Source: Zygnema cylindricum
Taxonomy: Eukaryota; Streptophyta; Zygnematophyceae; Zygnematales; Zygnemataceae
Direction: 5' to 3'
NCBI GenBank assembly: GCA_037447655.1
Contig: JBBHKE010001823.1
Coordinates: 1 to 62,000, forward strand
Length of the DNA stretch: 62,000 bases
Shown: positions 1 through 9,604 of the stretch, piece after piece
Layout: each line of letters begins with the position of its first letter
Numbering within the stretch: the first letter of the stretch is position 1
The notes under the pieces: model-generated
The model's database searches: none
What the model saw: the letters and a program-made list of their open reading frames with translations, nothing else
What the model was told of the DNA's origin: nothing
Program-made: the position numbers and the translations under genes

Positions 1-337
1 AAAACAATTGCTTCTCGGGAAACAAAGTAGTTACACAGTTAAGGGAGAAAAAAACAACCTAAAAGAGGCACTTTTGGTTAGATCTTTACTTAGATCTCGG
101 TGCTATAACAACCTAGACAACTATTCAGCGACGGAAAATTTAACTGTTGGCCCTGCGAAGTTATAGAATCGACATCCAAGCGACGACACAATGTCGTCGA
201 GCGTTCAAATATGTTCCCGTTTCTTAACATGGAATCAACAAAACAACGTTGACGCCCGCAAATGATATTCAAGTATACTAGCGTTGGATTGACTGAACTG
301 ATGTCGTCGGTGGTTTAGTCGAAACGACAAACCACTG
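1..337. other. Left-edge non-coding DNA
   Basis: I see no convincing gene here. At about 180-200 there is one copy of the CGACGACACAATGTCGTCG palindrome that recurs in the tandem repeat immediately to the right, so this stretch probably belongs to the same repeat or transposon. Short open frames in it are not supported by any recognisable motif. Confidence 0.5.
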
Positions 338-552
338 TTGTCGTCATTTGCACTTTCGACCAAACGAGGAGTCCTCATACATTCAATGAATTTGTCGAAC
401 CCATCATTGAAGCGACGACACAATGTCGTCGCATACACCGCGACGAACTATTGTCGTCCGTCATTCGCACTTTCGACCAAACGAGGAGTCCTCATACATT
501 CAATGAATTTGTCGAACCCATCATTGAAGGGACAACACGATGTCGTCGCATT
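338..552. repeat. Tandem repeat, period about 117 bp, with palindromic core
   Basis: Two adjacent copies share the block that begins CACTTTCGACCAAACGAGG (positions 351 and 468) and ends in a CGACGACACAATGTCGTCG-type palindrome (about 413-432, degenerate at 531-549). A third palindrome lies at about 181-199. Repeated palindromes of this kind are common near the ends of DNA transposons, but no terminal inverted repeat can be fixed inside the window. Confidence 0.75.
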
Positions 553-763
553 CTGTCGAGCGTGCCTAGGAACCGGGAGGTTCAGGTAAGATGTCCAAGG
601 AGGTGTGCATGAGAAACCTGCAATCCACCCCCAAATGTTGATGCTTCCCCGGATCCGTGACAATGCCCATCTCTGTCCAATACCTCCCCCCCAGGGATAT
701 GCATAGATAGTAAGGAGGAATGGAGTGGAAAAGAAAAGTACCCTGTACCCCTCCAGATTTCCC
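553..763. repeat. Module A, extra copy beside the gypsy LTR
   Basis: About 211 bp, closely similar in the same orientation to 1946-2166. The two copies flank the LTR body at 764-1944 on both sides. On the minus strand each copy starts with a polypurine stretch (strong in 2155-2166, weaker here) followed by AAATCTGG. This suggests that module A contains the polypurine tract and LTR start, and that this copy is left from a partial tandem LTR or recombination. Confidence 0.6.
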
Positions 764-1944
764 GCTTCTCCGCTGGAAGCCCACTAAATGCCACACTCCT
801 AGCTACTCTCCAAACAACAGGAAGGAAATGAGAGTCGTCCGATCCTTTCCGCAAAAACTCCGGACAAACCCAAAGATGACCACAAGAGTGTGCAAATAAC
901 TCCTACGCAGAAATATAGATATAACAAATATCAGCTTTTCAGATTAAACAATATCACCTTGCCCCAGAGAATGGAATTAAAGATAGATATGATATTGGTG
1001 AAGCGAATTCACATACCCCAGAGTGCAACGAGGACCAAACTCAGCAGAAGAAAACCTCTCCCAATGGCTCGAAGACCGGTATGAGTCTCCCTCACCCCTC
1101 CCGGTTCCACCGCAAGGATCCGACAAGACTCTTCTTAGTTTGAAACAGCGAAAGTCCAGACCGCCCAAAGAGGAGATAGTGCCAACTATCCACCCGTGCT
1201 ACGATCTCCACAAAAGACAATCCAAAACAAAGATGGCAATAGAGTCAACGACAAAATGCAACTGTTCTCCAACAGAAAGATTGATTTAATTCTCTGGGGG
1301 TTTTCTCAGGAGACAGTACTGAAAAGCAACTTGTCTCCTTCGGCCCCAAGTGCCTTATACAACCAGAGTTTGTCCTACTGCAAGTTCCAAAGTCAAAGCA
1401 ATGTGACAAGCCAATCAGCGGCCAGCCATTGTTATCGTACGGACATAAGACAAAACAGACTGTACTACACTTAGGGCTAAAAATTAGACGACTGGTTCCG
1501 GCTGAATTAGCGGCCGAGGGTCCTCCTATAATACACAAAATGGAAGCAAAGTTCTGACTCGACGTGAAACCGCCTAACTTTGACCCAAAGTCATTAATGC
1601 TTGGCCCGGCTGTTGGACCTAAACTAACATCCTACTGACAGCTAACAGTAAGATCTACGGGATAATTGTAAAGGTAACGTGTCGTTCTCCAATGTATCCC
1701 TCTACTAGAGCTACATAGAACACACAATATAATGGAGCAAACGCTTTCCAACGGACTAACTCCGCCGTTCGGCCTCCGTTTTAGGTGAACTAAATTGCGT
1801 AGGGCTCCAGAGTGAAAATATAAAGATCTGATCCGGCTAGTTGTCCCCTTCCTTCTCCGTACGCTAGGGTCCGTACAAAGTGGAAATGAGGTCCTAGAAC
1901 TTCTGGGAGAGCAAATGTGGCGAATGATGCACACGAGCTTGACA
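764..1944 (-). repeat. Gypsy 3' LTR body
   Basis: Matches 11221-12408 along its length, starting at the CTCCGCTGGAAGCCCAC block and ending in GAGCTTGACA. The full 3' LTR may extend to about 2155 and include module A, since a purine run (AAGGGGGGGAAA on the minus strand) lies at that boundary rather than at 1945. Confidence 0.75.
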
Positions 1945-1945
1945 G

Positions 1946-2166
1946 CTGTCGAGCGTGCTTGGGAACCGGGAGGTTCAGGTAAGATGTCCAAGGAGGTGTG
2001 CATGAGAAACCTGCAATCCACCCCAAATGCTGATGCTTCCCCGGATCCGTGACAATGCCCATCTCTTTCCATTACCCCCCCCCCATAGGGATATGCATAT
2101 ATAGTAAGGAGGAATGGAGTGGAAAAGAATAAGTACCCTGTACCTACCCAGATTTCCCCCCCTTCT
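1946..2166 (-). repeat. Module A', internal copy with polypurine tract
   Basis: Second copy of module A. On the minus strand its beginning (2166-2155) is a strong polypurine tract directly downstream of pol, as expected for plus-strand priming just before a 3' LTR. A second guanine run is seen at about 2076-2086. Confidence 0.6.
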
Positions 2167-2262
2167 TAGTTCCACGTGACTAAGAGGATTAGACAGATTA
2201 GCCGGCAAACTCGAAGTCCCCACAGAACCACGGATTTGCGGGTTGAGAGCGGGGCTCCCAAT

Positions 2263-3953
2263 TCAGAGGTAGGCAGCAGTCATGCCACCCCTGGTGACAG
2301 CGTTCACACACCAACAGGAGATTGGGTACGAAGGACACATGGCAGGAGAGGAACAGGCTGGAGGGTCTGCAAAATAAGTGAGGTGGAAAGTGGGTTCATC
2401 CTCTAACCCTCGCAGATGGCAAGGGGCCACATTGATCTGATTTTCTTTAATTTTGCGGCCATCCTTCCCTTCCAAGGTAAGAACCCCTTTGTTTGAGACC
2501 TCCACGACTTTCAGAATCACCCGTCCGGCCGAAATGTCCAAAGTATCCTTCTTCTGTTGCATGCGATACACAAAATCCCCGGGCACAAATCGGCGTTGCC
2601 GGGGACATAATTGCCGCTCTGTCGTTGGGAATACCAGAGTTGATCTCTGTGCTGAGCAGCTTGTAAATTGCCCATGGCCAGAGGTATTTCCCGTTGAAAT
2701 ACCTTAGCCCGGTCGGAAATCAGTTTCTCTACACTACCCCGGTTGTCCATCTCCGGAAGAACAACCGCCTGAGCCGACGCAGCCCCGGGTAGGATGGGAT
2801 GTCGGCCGAAGAGAATGAAGTAAGGGCTATAGGAGTGGAGAGATGCTTGCCCGCTGAACTTGTACCCCATGGCAATCCAAGGCACCCGTGTGTCCCACTC
2901 CCCCAAATCCTCTTCAACCGCATATTTCCGTAGTGACCGCTTCACTGTCTATACGCACCTTTCGGCCAAGCCGTCGGCTTGGGGGTGGTCTCGGCTGGTT
3001 AACCTGTGGTGAATGAGGCACTTCTCCAGAAGGTTAGAAAATTCTCCGGCAAACTCGGACCCTTGATCCGTCAGAACTTCGGTCGGTGTTCCAAATTGAG
3101 ACAACACTCTCTGCAAGAATGCGTCCGCGATTGCTTTGGACTCCTTTTGGGGAAGAACCACCAATTCAATCCACTTAGAGAAGTGTTCAATCATGACCAG
3201 AACAAAACGGTTCCCCCTCCGGCTAGTGGGAAGTGGTCCTAGCAGATCTAGTGACCATCTGTAAAACATTCCCCGTATGGGGAGGGAGTGAAGCTCAGTT
3301 CCACCCTTTTTGTCAAAAGTTGCTTTTACCCGGTCACAGGAAGGACACGTTTGCACCACACGATAAACCTAGGCCCGCAACCCATGCCACCAATACGACC
3401 CTGTTACTAGCGAGGTGGTTCGTTTCTGTCCGAAGTGCCCGCATTGCTGGTGAAGCCGAACAAGGAGCGTTTCCCGATCTGCTGGAGGAGGAACCACTTT
3501 CCTCGTCCCATCGGCCCATTTCCGGAGAAGGATGCCTCGGTCCCATTCATAAGCCGCCATTCGGTTCTGAACACGGGACAATTGACTTCCGGCAAGGTGG
3601 GATAGAGGAGAGCCCTTCTGGATAGATTGGAGGGAATCGTTGTCATTCCATATATCTTTCCGGCCGGCTCCAATGGGGGCCTGCCCCTCTACATCTGCAG
3701 CAAAAGTTGACAGTTCTCCTTCGGCCCGAGGCAGCCAAATAAAAGCAGAGGAAGCCCGGATAAGTCCCAGGCTGAGCTCAGGGTCTTCGTCATGTCGCGC
3801 CCCAGTAGAGTCTCTGGTGGAAGGGTCCGGATTCCTGCTGAGTCCGTCGGCATTCCCATGAATCTCCCCGGCTATATGGATGATGCTGAAATCATATTCC
3901 TGCAAGATGAGAACCCATCTGGCCAGCTTTCCAGTCAACTTATTGTTCTCCAT
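2263..3953 (-). pseudogene. Gypsy RNase H tail, zinc-binding domain and integrase
   Basis: The frame continues from RT. After the RNase H end (IIHIAGEIHGNADGLSR) comes an HHCC zinc-binding region (LHQQCGHFGQ...TCPSCDR). The integrase core shows WSLDLLGPLP and VLTDQGSEFAGEF, with the HPQADGLAER context for the third catalytic acid. The C-terminal region ends with a FVYRMQQKKD...GRVILKVVEV segment. In-frame TAG stops lie at 3369-3371 and 2949-2951, each replacing what looks like a glutamine codon, and a frameshift lies near 2580. I see no chromodomain after the integrase. The product would join retroelement cDNA to host DNA; this copy cannot. Confidence 0.85.
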
Positions 3954-5759
3954 GATTTATTTGAGGGGCTGATGATCCGTAATAAGGGTGAAGTGTACTC
4001 CATAGAGGTAAGGCCGGAAGTGCTAGATGGCCCAAACCGCGGCAAGTAATTCCCCATGGTAACTGCTGTAATTCCCCTCGGCTCCGTTATTACTCTGGCT
4101 TGCGTAGGCCACTACATAATCAGCCCCTGCATCGACTAATTGAGCCAAAACTGCTCCTAATCCGAACCTGCTCCAATCCGTATAAAGGAGAAAAGCCCGC
4201 TAGTGATCGGGTATCCAGAGCACAGGATGCTGTTTGAGGGAATCCTTCAGGAATTGGAACGCTATATGCTGTTCTTCCTTCCACTGCCACTCCTGGTCCT
4301 TTCGCAACAATTGGTTCAATGGCTGAGCGTGGCTACTAAATTCAAAAATAAACTGACGATAATAGTTGGCAAGGCCCAACAAAGTACGAAGAGCAGAAAT
4401 GTCCTGCGGGGGTGGAAGAGCATCTAAGGCTACCACCTTAACCATGTAGGGACCCACTGTCCCGGGAGTCACCTCTTGACCCAAATAAATAATTTTCTGC
4501 ACCCCAAAGATGCCCTTCCGCGGGTGACACTTCAAGCCCGCTGCTTGGAGTGCTTGGAGAACGGTCTGTATGTGCTCCAAGTGTTCTTCGAACGTCTTGG
4601 AGAAAATGATAACATCGTTGATATAACACCGTGCGAAATCAATTCCTTCGAGAGCCTCGTCCATGGCCCGTTGGAATTTGGCAGGTGCATTCTTGAGGCC
4701 AAATGGCATATACAACCATTTATATAGCTTGGATCTGGCCCAAAAAGCAGTCATCTCTCGGTGTTTCGGCTCCATTGCAATCAGGTGGAATCCATTTTTC
4801 ATATCCAAAGTAGAGTAAATGGTGGCCCCAGCAAGAGAGTCGAAAATCTCTTTCGGGGTAGGCACAGGATAACGGTTAGAGAGAGTCGCCGCGTTGAGCA
4901 TCCGATAGACCCCACACATCCGGAAATCTACAGTTTTTCCGGAGGAGTCTTTCTTTGGCGGGAGCACGGTTGGTGAGGCAAACCCATGTAGTCGTGTACT
5001 CTCCTGAACTAGCCCAGCTTCCACAAAAGTTTGCACCTTTGAAGTGATGAACTCCTTCTCCTTGAAACTGAGAGGGTACTGTTTATGCCAAACATTAGCC
5101 GTATCGTCGAACAGGTCAATCTGAAAAGGAGTCCCCTTATAGATCCCTACATCTGTGTCAAACCAGGCGAACACCTGCCAGTTCTTTTCTAACAGCTTGG
5201 AGAGCCAGGCCTTATGCTGTGGGTCTAGCTGTTCACCTAGAGTCCAATCCATCTTCCCGGGTTCCACTGCCGCCCATGCTTCCGGTGGTCTCCCCAAGAG
5301 AGAGATGTCAAAATTCAGCTCTACCAGTGGGTCTGTTGTTTGTTCGGCTGTTACTACGCTGCTGCTCACAACTTCCTCTAGGCTGTCATGTTTTGAGACT
5401 CCGTTCCCCCCCACAAAGGAAACTCCTAGGTCCAGTGTGCCATTGCTCCCCCCCACTGAGGAAGTTCTTGGGAATTTGGTGAATGTGATTTTTTCCCTCC
5501 TTGTCTCTCTCCCCCCCTCAAGCTTTAGAGTTGCTTGCATGGCCAACAATTGTGGAGATTGAAGGTATATTGTCCGTGATTGTGGAGACTCAAGGCTTGA
5601 GAATGCAAGAGAATGTTTTAGCACCCAGGAAATTGCATTTAAATCCATGATTTGTCCGATTAAACTGCACCTTTTTGAAGCCGATACCCTGGCGCAGCTG
5701 TGGTTCCCTGTTGAAACCCCATTGCTTGTTCCTGTTCTGTAATATTCGGCGCTGTCCAC
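3954..5759 (-). pseudogene. Gypsy reverse transcriptase and RNase H
   Basis: RT fingers and palm are clear: a KKDSSGKTVDFRMC segment, YPVPTPKEIFDSL, STLDMKNGFHLIAM, MPFGLKNAPAKFQ, then the active site. The active site reads YINDVIIFS where YIDD is expected, so the first catalytic aspartate is asparagine. RNase H follows with TDWSRFGLGAVLAQ, a GELLAAVW glutamate and TDHQ. In-frame stops occur at 4200-4202 (TAG), 4023-4025 (TAG) and 957-959 of the 3-kb block, that is 3957-3959 (TAA). The upstream part (5759 to about 5150) is a variable linker of unclear function between methyltransferase and RT. Catalytically dead. Confidence 0.88.
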
Positions 5760-6822
5760 GTGACGGTTGTACTGTCAAAGATCATTCCTGGTGCGCCCTT
5801 TCGGTAAGCATGGCTATTAGGAAAAGATACCAAAGTTGGGAGGGCCCACCGTGGATACCCAGGCTTATTACAACAGAAGAAGGGTGCTTTGTCGGTTGTG
5901 ATCACCTGTGGGGGCATTCGCCCCGGTCCGAGGATCTGTTAGACCATGATGTTGGGATCTGTAACCGGTGTTCTCAACAGCTGTTGGAGGATTGGAAGAG
6001 GAACCAAGTTGGTCTAATATGCCCAACTCTGTGGGCTCTCGATCCGATTTGAGCTGCATCAAAAACTATGGGAGTCCCTAGAACCTTGGTCACTTGGTTC
6101 CAGCTGTTGACCACTTGTTTTCTCTTATCACCTATGGGGTGAACGTTTTCCAAGACGTACCCCACTGGTGTGTCTTGGCGTTCCTGTAACCCTGTTATGA
6201 GTTTGGTCATTTGAAAGAAAGTTATGCTACGGACGTCCTGGTGTCCTCGGCCGTGTCCTGCTAACGAATAACCATGGCATGGCCATCCAGTGACCACAAG
6301 GTCTACCCTTCCGAGCTTTTCCAGATGGGACTCCGTGATATTATCCACATTCTGGGGAAGCGTGCGATGAGAGTTAGACATGGCGGACACCGGGAGTTGC
6401 TATGGGTAAAGTTGGTGCAGCTGTTGCAGGCGGTACTCACTGACTGCACGGGCGTCCGGGTCAATCTCGACTGCCGAGTAAGTTTCTATTTGGTATCTAG
6501 CTTTCAAGACGGCTTCCAAATCGGAACTAATGCCAGAAAAATAGGGATAGAATCCTAAGTCTTGAAAGCAAGATTTGTAGTGACACCACTTGTCGATTAA
6601 AGTCTTTCCCTTTGTTAGGAACTGTTGGAAGTTCCGACCGGGGGATTTTTGCTGCTCCGGGTGATATTGCAGCCAAGTTCCTGTCCACTTCCCGCCGAAG
6701 TGTGGCCATCTGTACCAATCGGTTCTGATACTCCCTTTCCCACCGCTTAGAAATAGGGAATTGCTAGATAGAATCAGCGATATCGTTAGAGTATTTGAAC
6801 AACTCCGAGGGGGTTGAGGCAC
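5660..6822 (-). pseudogene. C5 cytosine DNA methyltransferase domain inside the gypsy pol
   Basis: Cytosine-5 methyltransferase motifs appear in the canonical order. Motif I is PYFSGISSDLEAVL (about 6540), motif II VEIDPDARAV, motif IV DLVVTGWPCHGYS with the catalytic cysteine kept (usual PCQ is PCH), motif VI YVLENV, motif VIII QIGSRAHRV, and motif IX/X EQAMGFQQGTT near 5710. A TAG at 6400-6402, a frameshift after motif VIII and a TAA at 5939-5941 break it. It sits directly after protease (2 bp from the protease stop) and before RT, so it was part of the polyprotein region. Intact relatives would methylate DNA cytosines. Retrotransposon-borne methyltransferases are known from charophytes and dinoflagellates. 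No host-like N-terminal reader domains are visible. Confidence 0.85.
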
Positions 6823-6823
6823 A

Positions 6824-7276
6824 CTAGACGGGATAGCATTCAGACATCGGAACAGTCGTTTTTCCCCGGTTCCACAAATCCAAGGGGACCACCACTTTTG
6901 TTCCTTCCGGATCCTCAGGGTGTGAGACTCTAACTTGTTCCTTCCATACGCTCAACTCCATGTTCAACCTTGTCCACGTAGCCATACCCAGCAAAATTTC
7001 AAATTGCTTACCTTCCACCACTAGGAAGGGAAGCTGAATCTGCACGTGCTGGCCTGCGTCGTCAGCAAATTCGGTTTCCATGGCTTTTATGATCCCATAT
7101 ACTGGTTGGCTGCCACTGCTGACTGTGCTCAAGCATTTGTCACTTGGACTGATTTTTGGTCGGAGTTCCTCAGGCATTTGTTGTAACGCTGATGTAGTTA
7201 TTAAGTTTGGAAGAGCTCCGGTATCCACCACTGCATCCTGGTACTCGCCGTATCCATTAAGTTTAAAATTTCTCAT
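6824..7276 (-). CDS. Gypsy aspartic protease (retropepsin-like)
   Basis: A 150-residue open segment with the AVVDTGALPNLIT active-site motif (DTGA) at about residues 15-27, and a hydrophobic FLVVEGKQFEILLGMATW stretch typical of the second half of retropepsins (ILLGM in place of ILGxD). It would cleave the gag-pol polyprotein. It overlaps the upstream gag-linker frame (to 7263) and is followed directly by the methyltransferase. Probably never a separate gene, but a piece of a polyprotein now split by frameshifts. Confidence 0.75.
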   Translation of the reverse strand: MRNFKLNGYGEYQDAVVDTGALPNLITTSALQQMPEELRPKISPSDKCLSTVSSGSQPVYGIIKAMETEFADDAGQHVQIQLPFLVVEGKQFEILLGMATWTRLNMELSVWKEQVRVSHPEDPEGTKVVVPLDLWNRGKTTVPMSECYPV

Positions 7277-8210
7277 CCTGTTGAGAATAAAGAGCCACCG
7301 AAAGGGCCTTATAATCCCTATTTGCCATAGAGGTTTTTGGTTCTGCCGACATGAAGGGTGTCTTGGGCGGTTCTGCCAACGCGACCCTTTTCCTCCTAGT
7401 GTGAATTTCTTCCCCTAATACTTGAATGAGGGTTTTTTCAGGCAGATTGTGGGAGGAAGCCAACGTTTTGACATGCGTCAAGGCGTAGGGCATCAAGTGT
7501 CGTACTAGCATAAATGCCGGTTTGGAGGAAGGAGTGAGAGCTTTGGGCGATGAAATGGGTGAGTCCTTGTCTTCCGATTTCTCATGTTCCCCCCCCCGTT
7601 CTTCTTCACTTTCTGCGTCAGAATTCCCCGTAGGAGGTGAAATCTGCGGATCTATGGACGGTCTCTCTGCCATGTATCTGTCGAACCACTCCTACTCTGT
7701 TTCACAGGTTGAAGTATTTTCTTTCGGCTGTGTCTTCTTGTAATCTTCAAAACCGGGAGGAAGTTTCTTCGAAGCCGGAGGAGGCGGGATAGTCGGCTGG
7801 AGTCCCAGTCGAATGTTACTGTTTAGAAGTACAGCTCGCGAGGTAAAGGATAAGGGGCCGGTGGCTTTGCGACTGTGGTCCTTTTGTTCCATCGGTTGTT
7901 TGTATTTTCTTTGGGAGGACGTTGTAGAGCGCAGTTGCCTGCAACTGTCCCCTACACCAACGTTCCATGCTCCGGACAGAAATGTCCTAGCATGCTGAGC
8001 CTTTGGAGGCTCTATATCCCAACCAATCAGGTCATCATTATCTCCACCCAATGTGGTGTGCTACTCCAGCTCCGCTAGCTTTTATAGTAGTTCTTGTTTT
8101 TGTTTCTGTAGTTTCTGAGCCAGCGTAAGAGGTTGAGGAGTGCAGGCAGGGAATCTTAGTCGGAGAGCAGCCAGTTCTGTAACCAAAGCGGCCAACTGAG
8201 TGCTCTGTTG
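7263..8210 (-). pseudogene. Gypsy gag-protease linker region
   Basis: Two open segments in different frames (8051-7692 and 7673-7263), rich in proline, serine and acidic residues. The second contains an SDAESEEERGGEHEK acidic patch and a LMPYALTHVKTLASS helix-like part. No catalytic motif is seen. Position between the zinc knuckles and the protease suggests the C-terminal tail of gag. Frame changes indicate decay. Confidence 0.55.
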
Positions 8211-8727
8211 CTAAATGATATGTTGCGGTGTCAGTCTGCTGGGGCTCGGTTCATTTGGAGATCGTCCCCAAGGATACAAAAGTTGCAGTGGCAGAGTATT
8301 AACGGCAGTTTCCCTTTTGCGTGTAAACAATGCATAATGCATCATCTCCTTCAGAACCCCATTTTTCCGAAAGCATTGCCCTTCTTTGTGCCCCATGAAC
8401 CCACAAGCTTCACATTTTGACCCTTCAGTAGTATACTTCCCCCTTAGCTCATTAGAGATTTGAGCGTCATCGAATTTCGGAAGTCGGATTTGTCTCAATT
8501 GGGATTGAGACATTTTGGCGATTTCAAAGCGTGGAGCAGGTTTATAGGTTTCCTTAGTGACCGGAGTTCAGTCTCCTCCTCCGCCTCCTTCCTTGCGTTC
8601 TTGTTGTTTCTTTGTTCTTTCCGCACGCTCCCTTTCAAACTCCTTCTGCTTGATGGCGAGTTCTGGTTTTGAGCTTTCGGGGGCACCTCTTCCATCCGTG
8701 ACCGGGCTGGTTACAGTTCAAGCAGTC
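8211..8727 (-). pseudogene. Gypsy gag nucleocapsid with two CCHC zinc knuckles
   Basis: Two CCHC knuckles are readable on the minus strand: DCLNCNQPGHGWKRC at about 8724-8678, one frame away from the gag core, and CEACGFMGHKEGQC at about 8420-8375. Such knuckles bind RNA in retroelement gag. Between them is a charged Lys/Glu-rich stretch. A frameshift near 8727 separates the first knuckle from the upstream gag core. Confidence 0.7.
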
Positions 8728-9510
8728 TTAAAGAAAAACTTTTTTATCTCCCCCCATTGCAGGTTCGGGTCGGGCATCCGCTTCCTGTTTCCCCTTAAGC
8801 TTCCGCAAAGCTTGCAGTTTTGTCTGTTCGTCATGGCGGAGCGATGTTTCCCCGGCAAAACCTGCAAAGTTGGCTCTGGATTTCTCGGTAACAGCCTTTT
8901 CTCGGGCCTCGCTATTAACAAAATGATCATACATTTTCATACCAGGCAATGAAATTTCTTGAGCTGTGGGATTTCGATCGTGTATAGCCTGACTGGCACT
9001 CCAATTGTCCAGAGCTGCCTGTTCCGTTGGCCCGAAGGAATTTCGAACAGCGACATAAAATTTGGTGGCCATAGCCGGTGTATCCATGGTGGACCGTTTG
9101 GTCTTCTGGCAAAGGCTGGAGAGGCGGTTAAACAACGTATGGGGAGTTTCATTCTTCAAACAGCGGAAGTGTGTGAACTCCTTGATGGCAGTTTCGTTCC
9201 TTTTTGTGTAATTGAGTCTCCAAGCGTCTAGAAGAGTGGTACAGGGATTAGGATTGGCAACCATCCGGGTGGCCGCTTCGGCTGCCTGTACAGCGTGAAG
9301 GTGGTTGACATAGGCTCTGCCTTTGGCATGAAGTTTCATATCCATGCTGAAAGTGGGGGTGAGAGGAGCTGCGGCTGCAGCAGCCAGGTCGGTTGCTGCC
9401 TGAAGAGCCTCGGCGTCCAGAGCCGGATACAATATTTTGATTCTGAGCGTCAAAGGTTGACGCTCCTTGTAATCGGCCAAAGCTCCTCCGGCTAGATAAT
9501 TTACCATCAT
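8728..9510 (-). CDS. Gypsy gag core (capsid-like)
   Basis: A 260-residue open segment immediately upstream of the zinc knuckles. It contains an alanine-rich helix (ATDLAAAAAAPL), then a region like the retrotransposon gag domain (WRLNYTKRNETAIKEFTHFR followed by ETPHTLFNRLSSLCQ). The likely frame continues upstream to about 9640, where a one-base shift breaks it from the N-terminal part, so the methionine at 9510 is probably not the native start. Confidence 0.7.
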   Translation of the reverse strand: MMVNYLAGGALADYKERQPLTLRIKILYPALDAEALQAATDLAAAAAAPLTPTFSMDMKLHAKGRAYVNHLHAVQAAEAATRMVANPNPCTTLLDAWRLNYTKRNETAIKEFTHFRCLKNETPHTLFNRLSSLCQKTKRSTMDTPAMATKFYVAVRNSFGPTEQAALDNWSASQAIHDRNPTAQEISLPGMKMYDHFVNSEAREKAVTEKSRANFAGFAGETSLRHDEQTKLQALRKLKGKQEADARPEPAMGGDKKVFL

Positions 9511-9604
9511 CGGAAACAGGGTTGTTTCAAAATCTGCTGGAATGGCCCCTCCCCTGTATTTGTTGATTTCAAATTGGGTGAACGACTTCCACAGCAGTTC
9601 GAAA

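Noticed and set aside
2176-2600. Chromodomain at the end of the gypsy integrase
   Set aside because: After the FVYRMQQKKD region the frame shows no aromatic-cage pattern; it becomes Pro/Cys-rich and ends.
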